Assembly (NCBI RefSeq): GCF_000153205.1
Contig: NZ_CH672427.1
Location: forward strand, 2,024,541-2,088,540
DNA from: Nitrococcus mobilis Nb-231
GTDB taxonomy: Bacteria > Pseudomonadota > Gammaproteobacteria > Nitrococcales > Nitrococcaceae
Direction of reading: 5' to 3'
Length of the DNA stretch: 64,000 nt
Position 1 is the stretch's first letter; each line of letters starts with the position of its first letter. Shown piece after piece: positions 29,696-37,348 of this stretch. The notes beneath the pieces were generated by a model. The model was given only the letters and a program-made list of their open reading frames with translations. It did no database searches and was not told the DNA's origin. Made by a program: the position numbers and the translations under genes.

Positions 29696-31033
29696 ATGCC
29701 GCGACCCCTCGCATTGATCGTCGACGACGAACCAGACATCCGCGAACTAGCCCAGCTCACGCTGGAGCAGATGGACCTCGAGGTTCGCACGGCGCCGGAT
29801 CTGCACACCTCCCGCGCGCTGCTCGCTGCCCAACCGTTCAGCCTGTGCCTAACCGACATGCGCTTGCCGGACGGCGATGGCCTGGATCTAGTACGGCTCA
29901 TGCAAAAACACCATCCGGACACGCCGGTGGCGGTGATCACCGCACACGGCAGCATCGAGACCGCCACCGCGGCCTTGAAGGCCGGGGCATTCGATTTCGT
30001 AACCAAACCGGTCGACCTCCATGTACTGCGCCGGCTGGTCGAGCATGCGCTGCGCTTGAGCGAGTTTCCGGAGATCGACCGGCGCTCGCGCAATACCCTG
30101 CTCGGCGATTCCTCGGCGATGCAGCAGATTCGCGCGACGATCGTCAAACTCGCCCGCAGCCAAGCACCCGTCTACATCTGCGGCGAATCCGGCACCGGCA
30201 AGGAACTCATCGCCCGGCTCATCCACGACAAAGGTCCGCGCCGCGATCGAGCCTTCGTGCCGGTCAACTGCGGCGCGATCCCGACCGAGCTGATGGAGAG
30301 CGAGTTCTTCGGCCACAAAAAGGGCAGCTTCACCGGTGCCTCGGCGGATAAGCCGGGTTTGTTCCAGGCGGCGGACCGGGGCAGCCTGTTCCTGGACGAG
30401 GTGGCCGAGTTGCCCCAGCACATGCAGGTCAAGCTGCTACGCGCCATTCAGGAGAAAGCCGTGCGCCCGGTCGGCACTCTGCGGGAGGAGTCGACCGATG
30501 TGCGCATCCTCAGCGCCACCCACAAGGATCTCGGTCAGCTCGTTACGGATGGCGCCTTCCGGCGCGATCTCTACTATCGGATCAACGTGATCGAGGTCCG
30601 CGCGCCGAGCCTGCGCGAGCGCACCGAGGACATCCCGCTGCTGGTCGAGCATACCCTGCGCCGCATGGTCGGCGAGGCCAACCCTTTGCCGCGTCTCGAC
30701 GACGCAGCCCTCGCCGCACTCAGCGCCTACCCCTTCCCAGGCAACGTCCGCGAGCTCGAGAACATCCTGGAGCGCGCCCTCACGCTCAGCGAAAACGATC
30801 TCATCGGCGCGGCCGACCTGCAGCTGCCACAGAAAAGCCGGGAGGTTCAAGCCCCCACCACGGTCGAGCCGGCTCAGGACTTCGAGCTCGAGAGTTACCT
30901 CGGCGAGGTGGAACGCGAGGTCATCGTCAAGGCGCTCGAAAAAAGCCGCTACAACAAGACCGCCGCCGCGCAACTGCTCGGCATCACCTTCCGCGCGCTG
31001 CGTTACCGGCTGAAGAAGCTGGGGCTGGAGTAG
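29696..31033 (+). CDS. pilR: Sigma-54-dependent response regulator PilR
   Basis: A 445-residue NtrC-family activator. The receiver domain carries the phospho-Asp in CLTDMRLPDGDGL. The AAA+ domain has Walker A ICGESGTGKELIAR, the sigma-54 contact loop FFGHKKGSFTGAS, Walker B GSLFLDEVAELP and RRDLYYRINVIEVRAP. The C-terminal Fis-type helix-turn-helix is NKTAAAQLLGITFRALRYRL. It should bind upstream of pilA and drive the sigma-54 promoter found at 31282. Confidence 0.96.
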   Translation: MPRPLALIVDDEPDIRELAQLTLEQMDLEVRTAPDLHTSRALLAAQPFSLCLTDMRLPDGDGLDLVRLMQKHHPDTPVAVITAHGSIETATAALKAGAFDFVTKPVDLHVLRRLVEHALRLSEFPEIDRRSRNTLLGDSSAMQQIRATIVKLARSQAPVYICGESGTGKELIARLIHDKGPRRDRAFVPVNCGAIPTELMESEFFGHKKGSFTGASADKPGLFQAADRGSLFLDEVAELPQHMQVKLLRAIQEKAVRPVGTLREESTDVRILSATHKDLGQLVTDGAFRRDLYYRINVIEVRAPSLRERTEDIPLLVEHTLRRMVGEANPLPRLDDAALAALSAYPFPGNVRELENILERALTLSENDLIGAADLQLPQKSREVQAPTTVEPAQDFELESYLGEVEREVIVKALEKSRYNKTAAAQLLGITFRALRYRLKKLGLE

Positions 31034-31070
31034 TCAGTCAAATACTGACGCGCATTTCGCATGCGTCATT

Positions 31071-31084
31071 CCGGCGCAGGCCGG
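31071..31084. repeat. REP-like palindrome
   Basis: CCGGC-GCAG-GCCGG within CATTCCGGCGCAGGCCGGGA, the common REP core dispersed in many proteobacteria. The same core occurs inside the repeat elements at 32703 and 37128. It lies downstream of pilR. Confidence 0.6.
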
Positions 31085-31281
31085 GATCCACCTCCTGTCC
31101 CTAACGCGGTTGTCACTGACGCAGATTGTCACCTCGAAGGCGGCAGGTGACGCAGCCGGTCCATGACGAAGGCACGTCGAGCGCCGATAATTTAATTCTA
31201 GATCGAGGTATATTTTTTAACTTACTAATTTAATTGGCTATATAAATATCTTCCTCATTTGGCGAACTCTTTTTTTAAAAG

Positions 31282-31299
31282 TTGGCATGACATATGCAT
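31282..31299 (+). promoter_or_regulatory. Sigma-54 promoter of pilA
   Basis: TTGGCATGACATATGCAT has GG at 31284-31285 and GC at 31296-31297 with exactly 10 bases between, as the -24/-12 consensus (TGGCAC-N5-TTGCA) requires. It is ~130 bp upstream of pilA, just after pilSR, the activator pair that uses sigma-54. The upstream 31190-31280 is AT-rich, suited to PilR binding. Confidence 0.85.
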
Positions 31300-31428
31300 T
31301 TAATCAGTGCACTAGGGACTGCGCCGAATACTTCTGCAGGGGGAGGAGGCGGCGAACCCGCCGGGCACTGTAATCGCTGTCTACAGAGATTTATCTTGCA
31401 AACACCTTGCTAAATACGGAGTTGAATT

Positions 31429-31863
31429 ATGCAAAAGGTCCAGCAGGGCTTCACACTGATCGAACTGATGATCGTGGTCGCGATCATCGGCATCCTGGCC
31501 GCCATCGCCATCCCGGCCTATCAGGACTACGTCGCCCGGTCGCAGATGACCGAGGCATTCAGTCTCGCGAGCGGCCAGAAGACCAACGTCGCCGAGATCT
31601 GGACGTCCGAAGGCTCGTTCAATAGCGCTGATAATGGGAAGTTTGGAATTCCGACCAACACCACTATCAATGGTAAGTATGTCAACAAAGTAGATGTCTT
31701 GAACGGCAAAATTACGGCAACCATGCAAACAGCTGGAGTGTCTTCTGGCATCAGTGGCAAAACACTGAGTCTGAGCCCGCAGACCCACAGCGGGTCGATC
31801 GAGTGGAAATGCTCCAGCAACGCAGCGCAAAAATACATACCCAAAAACTGCACCGGCACCTGA
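31429..31863 (+). CDS. pilA: Type IV major pilin
   Basis: A 144-residue type IVa pilin. The 7-residue leader MQKVQQG ends at the PilD cleavage/methylation site, before [20 protein letters not shown] with Glu5 of the mature protein. Then comes the alpha-helix [20 protein letters not shown], a variable centre, and the C-terminal disulfide loop between Cys in IEWKCSS and PKNC. It polymerises into the pilus for twitching, adhesion and DNA uptake. It is controlled by the sigma-54 promoter upstream and closed by a strong terminator, so it is transcribed alone. Confidence 0.97.
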   Translation: MQKVQQGFTLIELMIVVAIIGILAAIAIPAYQDYVARSQMTEAFSLASGQKTNVAEIWTSEGSFNSADNGKFGIPTNTTINGKYVNKVDVLNGKITATMQTAGVSSGISGKTLSLSPQTHSGSIEWKCSSNAAQKYIPKNCTGT

Positions 31864-31886
31864 TACTCAAATGTATTGAACAAGGG

Positions 31887-31921
31887 AAAGCGAACCCCTC
31901 TTCGAGAGGGGTTCGCTTTTT
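31887..31921 (+). terminator. Intrinsic terminator of pilA
   Basis: A 14-bp perfect stem with a UUCG tetraloop, from AAAGCGAACCCCTC to its complement at 31905-31919, ends in a T-run at 31917-31921. It lies 24 bp after the pilA stop. Confidence 0.95.
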
Positions 31922-31960
31922 AAGAGCCACCGGATTCGAACAGGCACAAAAAGGCACATT

Positions 31961-34096
31961 ATGCCGACAACCGATACCCTCGTCAGGGCCGCACTGTTCA
32001 GCGCGCTCCTAGCTCTGGCTTGGCTGGTCTATGCCCCCGGGCTCCACGGCCCCTTCCTGTTCGATGATTACGCCAACCTGCCGGCGCTGGGCGACTACGG
32101 AACGATCAATAACACCGAGCGCCTGATCAGCTACCTGACCAGCGGCATCGCCGGTCCCACTGGGCGGCCGCTCGCCCTGCTCAGCTTTTTGATCGACGAC
32201 AACAAATGGCCGACCAGCCCTGAGGCCTTTAAATACACCAGCACCTTGCTGCATCTCCTCAACGGGGTGCTGCTGATCTGGCTTTCCACCCGGCTGGCCC
32301 AAGCACTGGGGCATACCCGCAAACACGCCGAATGGATCGGCCTGCTCGCCGGTGGCCTCTGGCTGCTGCATCCGTTCTGGGTATCCACCACCCTCTACAT
32401 AGTTCAGCGCATGACGCTGCTCTGCGCCACCTTCGTGCTCGGCGGGCTACTGGCTTATGTACATGGGCGGCAGCGCCTGCTAGCGGGCACTCGGCAGCGG
32501 GCGTATCTATGGATGTCGGGCGGCATCGTTTTTGGGACGACGCTCGCTGTTCTGAGCAAGGAGAGCGGTGCCCTACTGCCACTTTTTGCCCTGCTGATCG
32601 AATGGCTGGTGTTCAGTCGAGCGGAAGAAAAGACCGTTAGGGAGACTCCGATTTATTTGTCACACCGGCGTAGACCGATGTCCAGCTTTTTGCTTTTTCT
32701 AGGTTCCGGCTTCGGCCGGAATGGTAAAAAAGCGATTAATCAAAGTTGCCATAGCATGTCGGACTCAACGTTCCGCTGGTGGCGGACCATCTTTCTCATA
32801 GCGCCCACAATCCTTCTGCTGGCTTATCTGGTCCATCAAACTCCCGGCGCGATCACCGGGGCCGCACACAGCCGCGATTTCACCTTGGCACAGCGCCTGC
32901 TGACCGAGCCGCGCATCGTCCTGACCTATATTAAGCATCTATTCCTGCCTGAGCCGTACACCGCCGGCCTGTTCCAGGACAGCATCACGGTATCGACCAA
33001 CCTCGTGCGCCCCTGGACGACCTTCCCGGCGATGGCGGTCATCGCGGGACTGCTTTTTTTGGGTTGGAAAGTCCGCCGCCGATACCCAAGCCTGGCGCTC
33101 GCTATTTTCTTCTTCTTCGCGGGCCATCTCATCGAATCCACGGTCGTGGCTCTCGAACTTTATTTCGAGCACCGCAGCTACACACCCGCGCTGTTTATTT
33201 TCCTGCCGCTTTCGATCTGGATCGTCACCGCAGCGGCACCGGCACCAAAGCTCCGTATCGAGCTGGCCGTCATGTTATTGGTCGTGATCAGCAGCCTGAC
33301 ATGGCTGCGCGCGGATCTGTGGGGGAATGCGGCCCAGCAAGGCCTCATGTGGGCCCAAAAAAACCCGGACTCCCCGCGTGCCCAAACTTACGCGGCATTG
33401 ATATTGGAACAGAAAGGGTCATACGAGACCGCCCAAGGGATTCTGAACAAGGCATCGGAAAAACATCCCGATTCGGTGATGATCGAGCTGAACCGATTAT
33501 CGCTGGCTTGCAACATAAACCGGGTGAAGCAGGAAGAGGTGATGCAAGCGGCCGAAGCTTTGCGCACCGACAAGCGCACGGAGCGCCTCGCCTATCAGAT
33601 TATCAATAAATTCATCCAAAAATTGGATCGCCAGCCCTGCACGGGCTTAGGCACAGCCCAGATCGAGCGGCTGATTCTTGCCGCACTAGCTAACCCGGCG
33701 CTTGCTCGCTCGGACGGAAGCCGCCAATCAATGCTCAATCTCTATGGGCTATTGGCGCTGAAAACCGGGCATCCCGAAACTGCAGCGCAGCGTTTCATTC
33801 AAGCGCTTCAGGTCAAGCCAAGGCCGGGTGCCGCACTGACCGAGGCCGCTCAAATGGGATCAGCCGGCCATCCATGCATGGGGCTCGCTATCCTGGCGGA
33901 ATACCATGCTGCCTCCACCCATCAGAGCGCCAGGCTCGGCTTCAGCATGGTCTCCCTCCACCGCTGGTGGTTGCAGCGAAGCAAGTATTACTCCAGTGAG
34001 TTCGACCGAATTTCAAGGCTGCTACGCCAAGATGCATTAAAAAGCGGCGGCAGTTGTGCCCAGGCATCTTTGGCAACAACTCGTAGGGCGCAATAG
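31961..34096 (+). CDS. GT-C-like membrane protein with C-terminal TPR region (candidate pilin glycosyltransferase)
   Basis: A 711-residue protein with ~11 membrane helices in residues 1-~440, then a soluble region with tetratricopeptide-like pairs (AQTYAALILEQKGSYETAQG, LYGLLALKTGHPETAAQRFI). The first periplasmic loop has FLFDDYANL, an acidic pair placed as in GT-C glycosyltransferases. A later block, LIESTVVALELYFEHRSYTP, is conserved in this group of TPR membrane proteins. Genes for pilin glycosylation often follow pilA, which suggests that role; this is inference. Residues ~226-263 are a polar, Arg/Ser-rich insert coded by a repeat element, probably in a loop. The ATG follows AAAAAGG. Confidence 0.7.
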   Translation: MPTTDTLVRAALFSALLALAWLVYAPGLHGPFLFDDYANLPALGDYGTINNTERLISYLTSGIAGPTGRPLALLSFLIDDNKWPTSPEAFKYTSTLLHLLNGVLLIWLSTRLAQALGHTRKHAEWIGLLAGGLWLLHPFWVSTTLYIVQRMTLLCATFVLGGLLAYVHGRQRLLAGTRQRAYLWMSGGIVFGTTLAVLSKESGALLPLFALLIEWLVFSRAEEKTVRETPIYLSHRRRPMSSFLLFLGSGFGRNGKKAINQSCHSMSDSTFRWWRTIFLIAPTILLLAYLVHQTPGAITGAAHSRDFTLAQRLLTEPRIVLTYIKHLFLPEPYTAGLFQDSITVSTNLVRPWTTFPAMAVIAGLLFLGWKVRRRYPSLALAIFFFFAGHLIESTVVALELYFEHRSYTPALFIFLPLSIWIVTAAAPAPKLRIELAVMLLVVISSLTWLRADLWGNAAQQGLMWAQKNPDSPRAQTYAALILEQKGSYETAQGILNKASEKHPDSVMIELNRLSLACNINRVKQEEVMQAAEALRTDKRTERLAYQIINKFIQKLDRQPCTGLGTAQIERLILAALANPALARSDGSRQSMLNLYGLLALKTGHPETAAQRFIQALQVKPRPGAALTEAAQMGSAGHPCMGLAILAEYHAASTHQSARLGFSMVSLHRWWLQRSKYYSSEFDRISRLLRQDALKSGGSCAQASLATTRRAQ
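32641..32750. repeat. MITE-like element inside the GT-C/TPR gene, frame kept open
   Basis: A 110-bp element with ends GGAGACTCCGATTTAT and, reversed, GGCAACTTTGATTAAT (11 of 16 identical). It contains a REP core at 32703 and is similar along both its ends to the element at 37097 read on the opposite strand. Flanks are TTAG and ATAG. The element plus a 4-bp duplication is 114 bp, exactly 38 codons, and has no stop in the host frame. Confidence 0.7.
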
Positions 34097-34173
34097 CGAA
34101 GCGTATTGCGCCGCATGCTCTGACAAACCCAACAACACGGTTTCCAATACCGACGATCACGGAATTACGCGCC

Positions 34174-34705
34174 ATGCCCGACTACCGCCGCGCCTGGAAT
34201 CCCGGTGGCATCTATTTCTTCACCATCACACTGTTACAGTGGTGCGGCAACGATCAGCTGGTCCGACATATCGATCAGCTACGGGATGCCATTCACGGGC
34301 TCGACGGATATACCCCTTCACCATCCACGACTGGCTGGTGTTATCTGATCATATGCATTGCGTACTGGAGCTGCCGGTCGACGATACGGACTTCGCGCTG
34401 CGTTGGCGGCTGATAAAAGCGGGCTTTGCCAAGCAGGTGCCGGTACGGGAGTGGCGCTCGGAGGTCTGAACGCGACGCGGCGAACGGGGCATATGGCGGC
34501 GACGGTTCTGGGAACACTTGGTCCGCGATGCAGTGGACTTTTCCACACATATGGATTATTGCACTTCAATCCAGTCAAGCATGGGCTGGTAGCCCGGGTG
34601 GCGGACTGGCCGTATTCGACGTTTCATCGGTGCGTGACGGCGGGGATGTACCCGGTCGACTGGGCAGGGAGCGCGGTGATTGATGAGGCAGGCTTTGGAG
34701 AATGA
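34174..34705 (+). pseudogene. REP-associated tyrosine transposase (RAYT), decayed
   Basis: The pieces of a Y1/RAYT transposase follow one another in three frames: MPDYRRAWNPGGIYFFTITL, then [20 protein letters not shown] (with the H-x-H metal motif), [32 protein letters not shown], and finally [20 protein letters not shown] with [16 protein letters not shown]. There is a frameshift near 34315, an in-frame TGA at 34467-34469, and another shift near 34560. The gene is dead. RAYTs mobilise REP palindromes, which fits the REP cores nearby. Confidence 0.88.
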
Positions 34706-34756
34706 GCTCGCGGAGAACATCCGGCGCATTACGGCCTTCGGCTTAATGCACCCACA

Positions 34757-35041
34757 TTAGTTCCCTTCTGGCGGCCATTGCCGCGAGGTATGCACAATCG
34801 CCAGCATTAGAATTGTTTAGCCGTCGATCGCGCAGATGAGGATATAGTGCGGATGAGCGATCAACTCTCGTGTCCCCGCTATTCGCCCGAGACGGCCCAT
34901 TTCGGAGTGATCTCCCAGACGCTCGGCGGCCACCCTAAGCTGGTCATCCAGCATGGCCGCCGCCCATGGATCGTCGGCCTCGATATGCTCATATATAGCG
35001 ATGCGATCGGCCAGCGCCGGTGTAGTCCATACCAGCTTCAC
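34757..35041 (-). pseudogene. ParE/RelE-family toxin with a premature stop
   Basis: From the GTG at 35041, 74 codons read MKLVWTTPALADRIAIYEHI and so on to HPHYILICAIDG, a ParE-type toxin, then TAA (34819-34817). The same frame continues for 19 more codons with TILMLAIVHTSRQWPPEGN, the normal ParE C-terminus, to a second stop at 34757. The full frame of 94 residues is the usual length. So a single nonsense change removes the last beta-strand and the conserved His/Arg end. The start overlaps the antitoxin stop (GTGA). Confidence 0.85.
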
Positions 35042-35322
35042 GCCTCGCTAGACCGGCGCCTCGAGACCGCACGCCGCTCGGCAAAATAGGCCTCGACCTC
35101 TTCACTCGGTGTAACCTGTCCCGCTGTTGCGGCGGCGATTCCCGCTTCGACTTTACGCCGAAATCAAGCATCATAGCCGGCCGCCGCTTCCTGCGCCCGC
35201 AAGTAATCGCGCATGAATGCGCGCAGCAGTTGCGCGCCGGTCCGGTCGTGGGCCTTTGCGGCCGTCGTAAAGGCGGACTTTAGCTCCTCTTCGACACAAA
35301 ATGTAAAGGTGGTCTCGGCCAT
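35038..35322 (-). pseudogene. Cognate RelB/ParD-type antitoxin with a premature stop
   Basis: From ATG at 35322 the frame reads MAETTFTFCVEEELKSAFTT with HDRTGAQLLRAFMRDYLRAQ, a ribbon-helix-helix antitoxin N-domain, then hits TGA at 35166-35164 after 52 codons. In the same frame FRRKVEAGIAAATAGQVTPS continues to a stop at 35038 that overlaps the toxin start. Related antitoxins usually have Trp before F-R at this point, so TGG to TGA is the likely change. The DNA-binding half could still be made without its toxin-binding half. Confidence 0.8.
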
Positions 35323-35517
35323 CTCCGATACCTCGTAGCTGTTGGGTAATCGTTATGCAATGTGACACACTACGAGTTGCTCATATAACCGGACATGGGC
35401 CTCAACTATCCCTTTACATGAATAAATAGCCTGTTCCCAAGCAAATATGAGCCCAGCGAGGGATTCTGTGCGATCTTTGGCAGAACGATAAATATTAAAG
35501 CGGTTTAATCGGAAGCC

Positions 35518-36441
35518 ATGAACATGGCGATGCACAGCAAACCGGTGCCGGCTCACCGAGCCGCGACGTTAGGCATCGTTCTCCCCGCCAAGAACGAAGC
35601 GGCCGCGCTGCCCGAGCTGCTCGACCGGCTGCGCGCGATCTATCCGAAGACGGAGATCCTGCTGATCGACGACGGCTCGAACGACGCTACGGCACGACTC
35701 GCGCGCGCACACGGCGCCCGCATAATCACCCATCCTTACAGCATGGGCAATGGTGCCGCCATAAAAGCCGGCGCCCGGGCGGTCAACGGCGAGATCATCG
35801 TCTCCCTGGATGCCGACGGTCAGCACCGGCCCGAGGACATCGAGAAGCTGCTCGCCAAGCTCGACGAGGGCTATGACATGGTCGTCGGAGCGCGGGATAA
35901 CGCCTCGCAGGCGAGCGTCGGACGCTCGCTCGCGAACCGGTTTTACAACGCCTTGGCGAGCCTGCTGGTGGGGCATCGCATCGCGGATCTCACCTCCGGC
36001 TTTCGGGCCGTACGGGCCGCCAAGTTTCGCGAGTTCTTGTACCTGCTGCCCAACGGCTTTTCTTATCCGACCACGATCACCATGGCCTTTTTCCGCGCCG
36101 GCTACAGCGTGGCCTATGTCCCCATCGAGACCGGCCAGCGCAACGGCCATGGCAGCCACATCCGACCGCTGCGGGACGGGGCGCGCTTTTTGCTGATCAT
36201 CCTCAAGGTCGCCACGTTATACTCGCCGCTCAAGCTGTTCGCGCCCGCCAGCGTACTGTTCTTCCTGCTCGGACTGGGAAATTACGGCTACACGTACGCC
36301 GTCGAGGGCCGGTTTACGAACATGAGCGCGCTGCTGTTCAGCGCTTCGGTCATCGTGTTTCTGATCGGTCTGCTATCAGAGCAGATCACGGCTCTTATGT
36401 ACAAAGACGGACGCTATTCGGATTCTCGGGAAAGCCATTGA
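35518..36441 (+). CDS. Family 2 glycosyltransferase with C-terminal membrane helices (DPM1/GtrB-like)
   Basis: A 307-residue protein. The GT-A domain has LGIVLPAKNEAAALPELLDR, ILLIDDGSNDAT, SLDADGQHRPED (DxD metal site) and DLTSGFRAVR. Two hydrophobic segments lie near 240-262 and 274-292. This layout belongs to polyprenyl-phosphate sugar transferases, which load mannose, glucose or similar onto undecaprenyl phosphate. Such a lipid-linked sugar could feed the GT-C protein 1.4 kb upstream, but that is inference. GGAAG stands just before the ATG. Confidence 0.88.
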   Translation: MNMAMHSKPVPAHRAATLGIVLPAKNEAAALPELLDRLRAIYPKTEILLIDDGSNDATARLARAHGARIITHPYSMGNGAAIKAGARAVNGEIIVSLDADGQHRPEDIEKLLAKLDEGYDMVVGARDNASQASVGRSLANRFYNALASLLVGHRIADLTSGFRAVRAAKFREFLYLLPNGFSYPTTITMAFFRAGYSVAYVPIETGQRNGHGSHIRPLRDGARFLLIILKVATLYSPLKLFAPASVLFFLLGLGNYGYTYAVEGRFTNMSALLFSASVIVFLIGLLSEQITALMYKDGRYSDSRESH

Positions 36442-36495
36442 GTTTCCTGAAGCAGCGGCACGCGAACCTTCTCGGATAAACCCTTCTCTTTTCGC

Positions 36496-36677
36496 TCATT
36501 CCGCCCATAACGCAGCGAGCGGAAGAGGCACGGCGTCGAACGGCTCGGCGGCCACCTCGGCCTCGTCAACGAAGCTCGCCAACAAAAGCCATTGGCCGCG
36601 TAGCGGAGCATTTTCGACATGCGATCGAGCTTCGCCGTGGCCGGTGAGAGGACCTCGCAGACCCAGCCCGGGCTCAC
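36496..36677 (-). pseudogene. Uma2/DUF820-family endonuclease remnant
   Basis: On the minus strand SPGWVCEVLSPATAKLDRMS with KMLRYA is the core of the Uma2 (PD-(D/E)XK-like) family. In another frame, after a deletion near 36600, LLLASFVDEAEVAAEPFDAV and PLPLAALWAE give the normal C-terminus and a stop at 36498-36496. The central catalytic part between these blocks and the N-terminus are missing. Confidence 0.75.
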
Positions 36678-36720
36678 TTCGAATCAGGCGGTCGCCGGCG
36701 GCGCTTAGCGGGGGGGGGCG

Positions 36721-36860
36721 GCGCGCCCCACGAACTCCGACCTGACCTTTCAGATCAAGGGAACCAGCACCACGAGCACCGTCCAGAGCCGATTGCCGTG
36801 GCGCTCTGGGGTCTTGGGTTGCTCGGCCTCAGCGCAGGAGCAAGACGCCGGCACCGTTGA
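36721..36860 (+). pseudogene. C-terminal remnant of a PEP-CTERM (exosortase-sorted) protein
   Basis: One frame ends TNSDLTFQIKGTSTTSTV at 36783. One base out of phase the next frame reads PEPIAVALWGLGLLGLSAG followed by ARRRHR and a TGA at 36858-36860. PEP, a hydrophobic helix and a terminal Arg cluster make a textbook PEP-CTERM sorting signal, and the Thr/Ser-rich stretch before it is also typical. Loss of one C at the junction would explain the shift. No start or body of the gene remains; a run of nine Gs lies at its left edge. Confidence 0.75.
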
Positions 36861-37096
36861 GATCCATTGCAGCAAAGCTCCGTTGGCCTCGCCAGAAACG
36901 GCAAGGCCTGCTTCCATATCGCCCGGTACGGCTGTCATGGAACCTTCAAAACCGCTTCACGGAAAGCCCCAGTGCCTGGCGCTCAGCGCCGCACGTGCGC
37001 AATCGCCCCGCTCGTGAAGCCTGGCTACGCGCCGCCGGGTTGCTGCGGCATATTACGCTACAATCGGATTAACGCTACATCAATTATTCAAATTAA

Positions 37097-37276
37097 GGAA
37101 ACTCTGATCAATCACGTTCTCATCATTCCGGCGAAAGCCGGACAAATCCGTAGGAACGGCTTTGAACAGCTTCAGCTGGCTCAGAGGGCGCAAACCAGGG
37201 AAGGTTTACGTAATTCAGTCAAATCAATAATCTGGACACCGGCCTTCTCTGGTGTGACGAATAAATCAGAGGCTCC
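37097..37276. repeat. MITE-like element (180 bp) with TTAA flanks
   Basis: The ends GGAAACTCTGATCAAT and, reversed, GGAGCCTCTGATTTAT match at 12 of 16 positions and are flanked on both sides by TTAA (37093-37096, 37277-37280). The right end matches the left end of the IS5-family element (42933) at 15 of 18 positions. A REP core CCGGC-GAAA-GCCGG lies at 37128-37141. Its ends and REP part are similar to the element at 32641. Confidence 0.75.
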
Positions 37277-37348
37277 TTAAAAAACGAGAGCGACAGGCCA
37301 TCTTGCAACTATGGCGAGATGAGGCGAGCAAGCATTTGAGTTTAGGAC

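Noticed and set aside
31924-31950. Possible tRNA T-arm (GTTCGAATCC on the minus strand)
   Set aside because: The flanking bases do not form a T-stem, and no acceptor or anticodon arm can be drawn; the stretch lies between the pilA terminator and the next gene.
35038-35322. Reading TGA as tryptophan or selenocysteine in the antitoxin
   Set aside because: TGA serves as a normal stop in many intact genes here, TGG codes Trp throughout, no SECIS-like stem was seen, and the partner toxin also carries a TAA nonsense codon.
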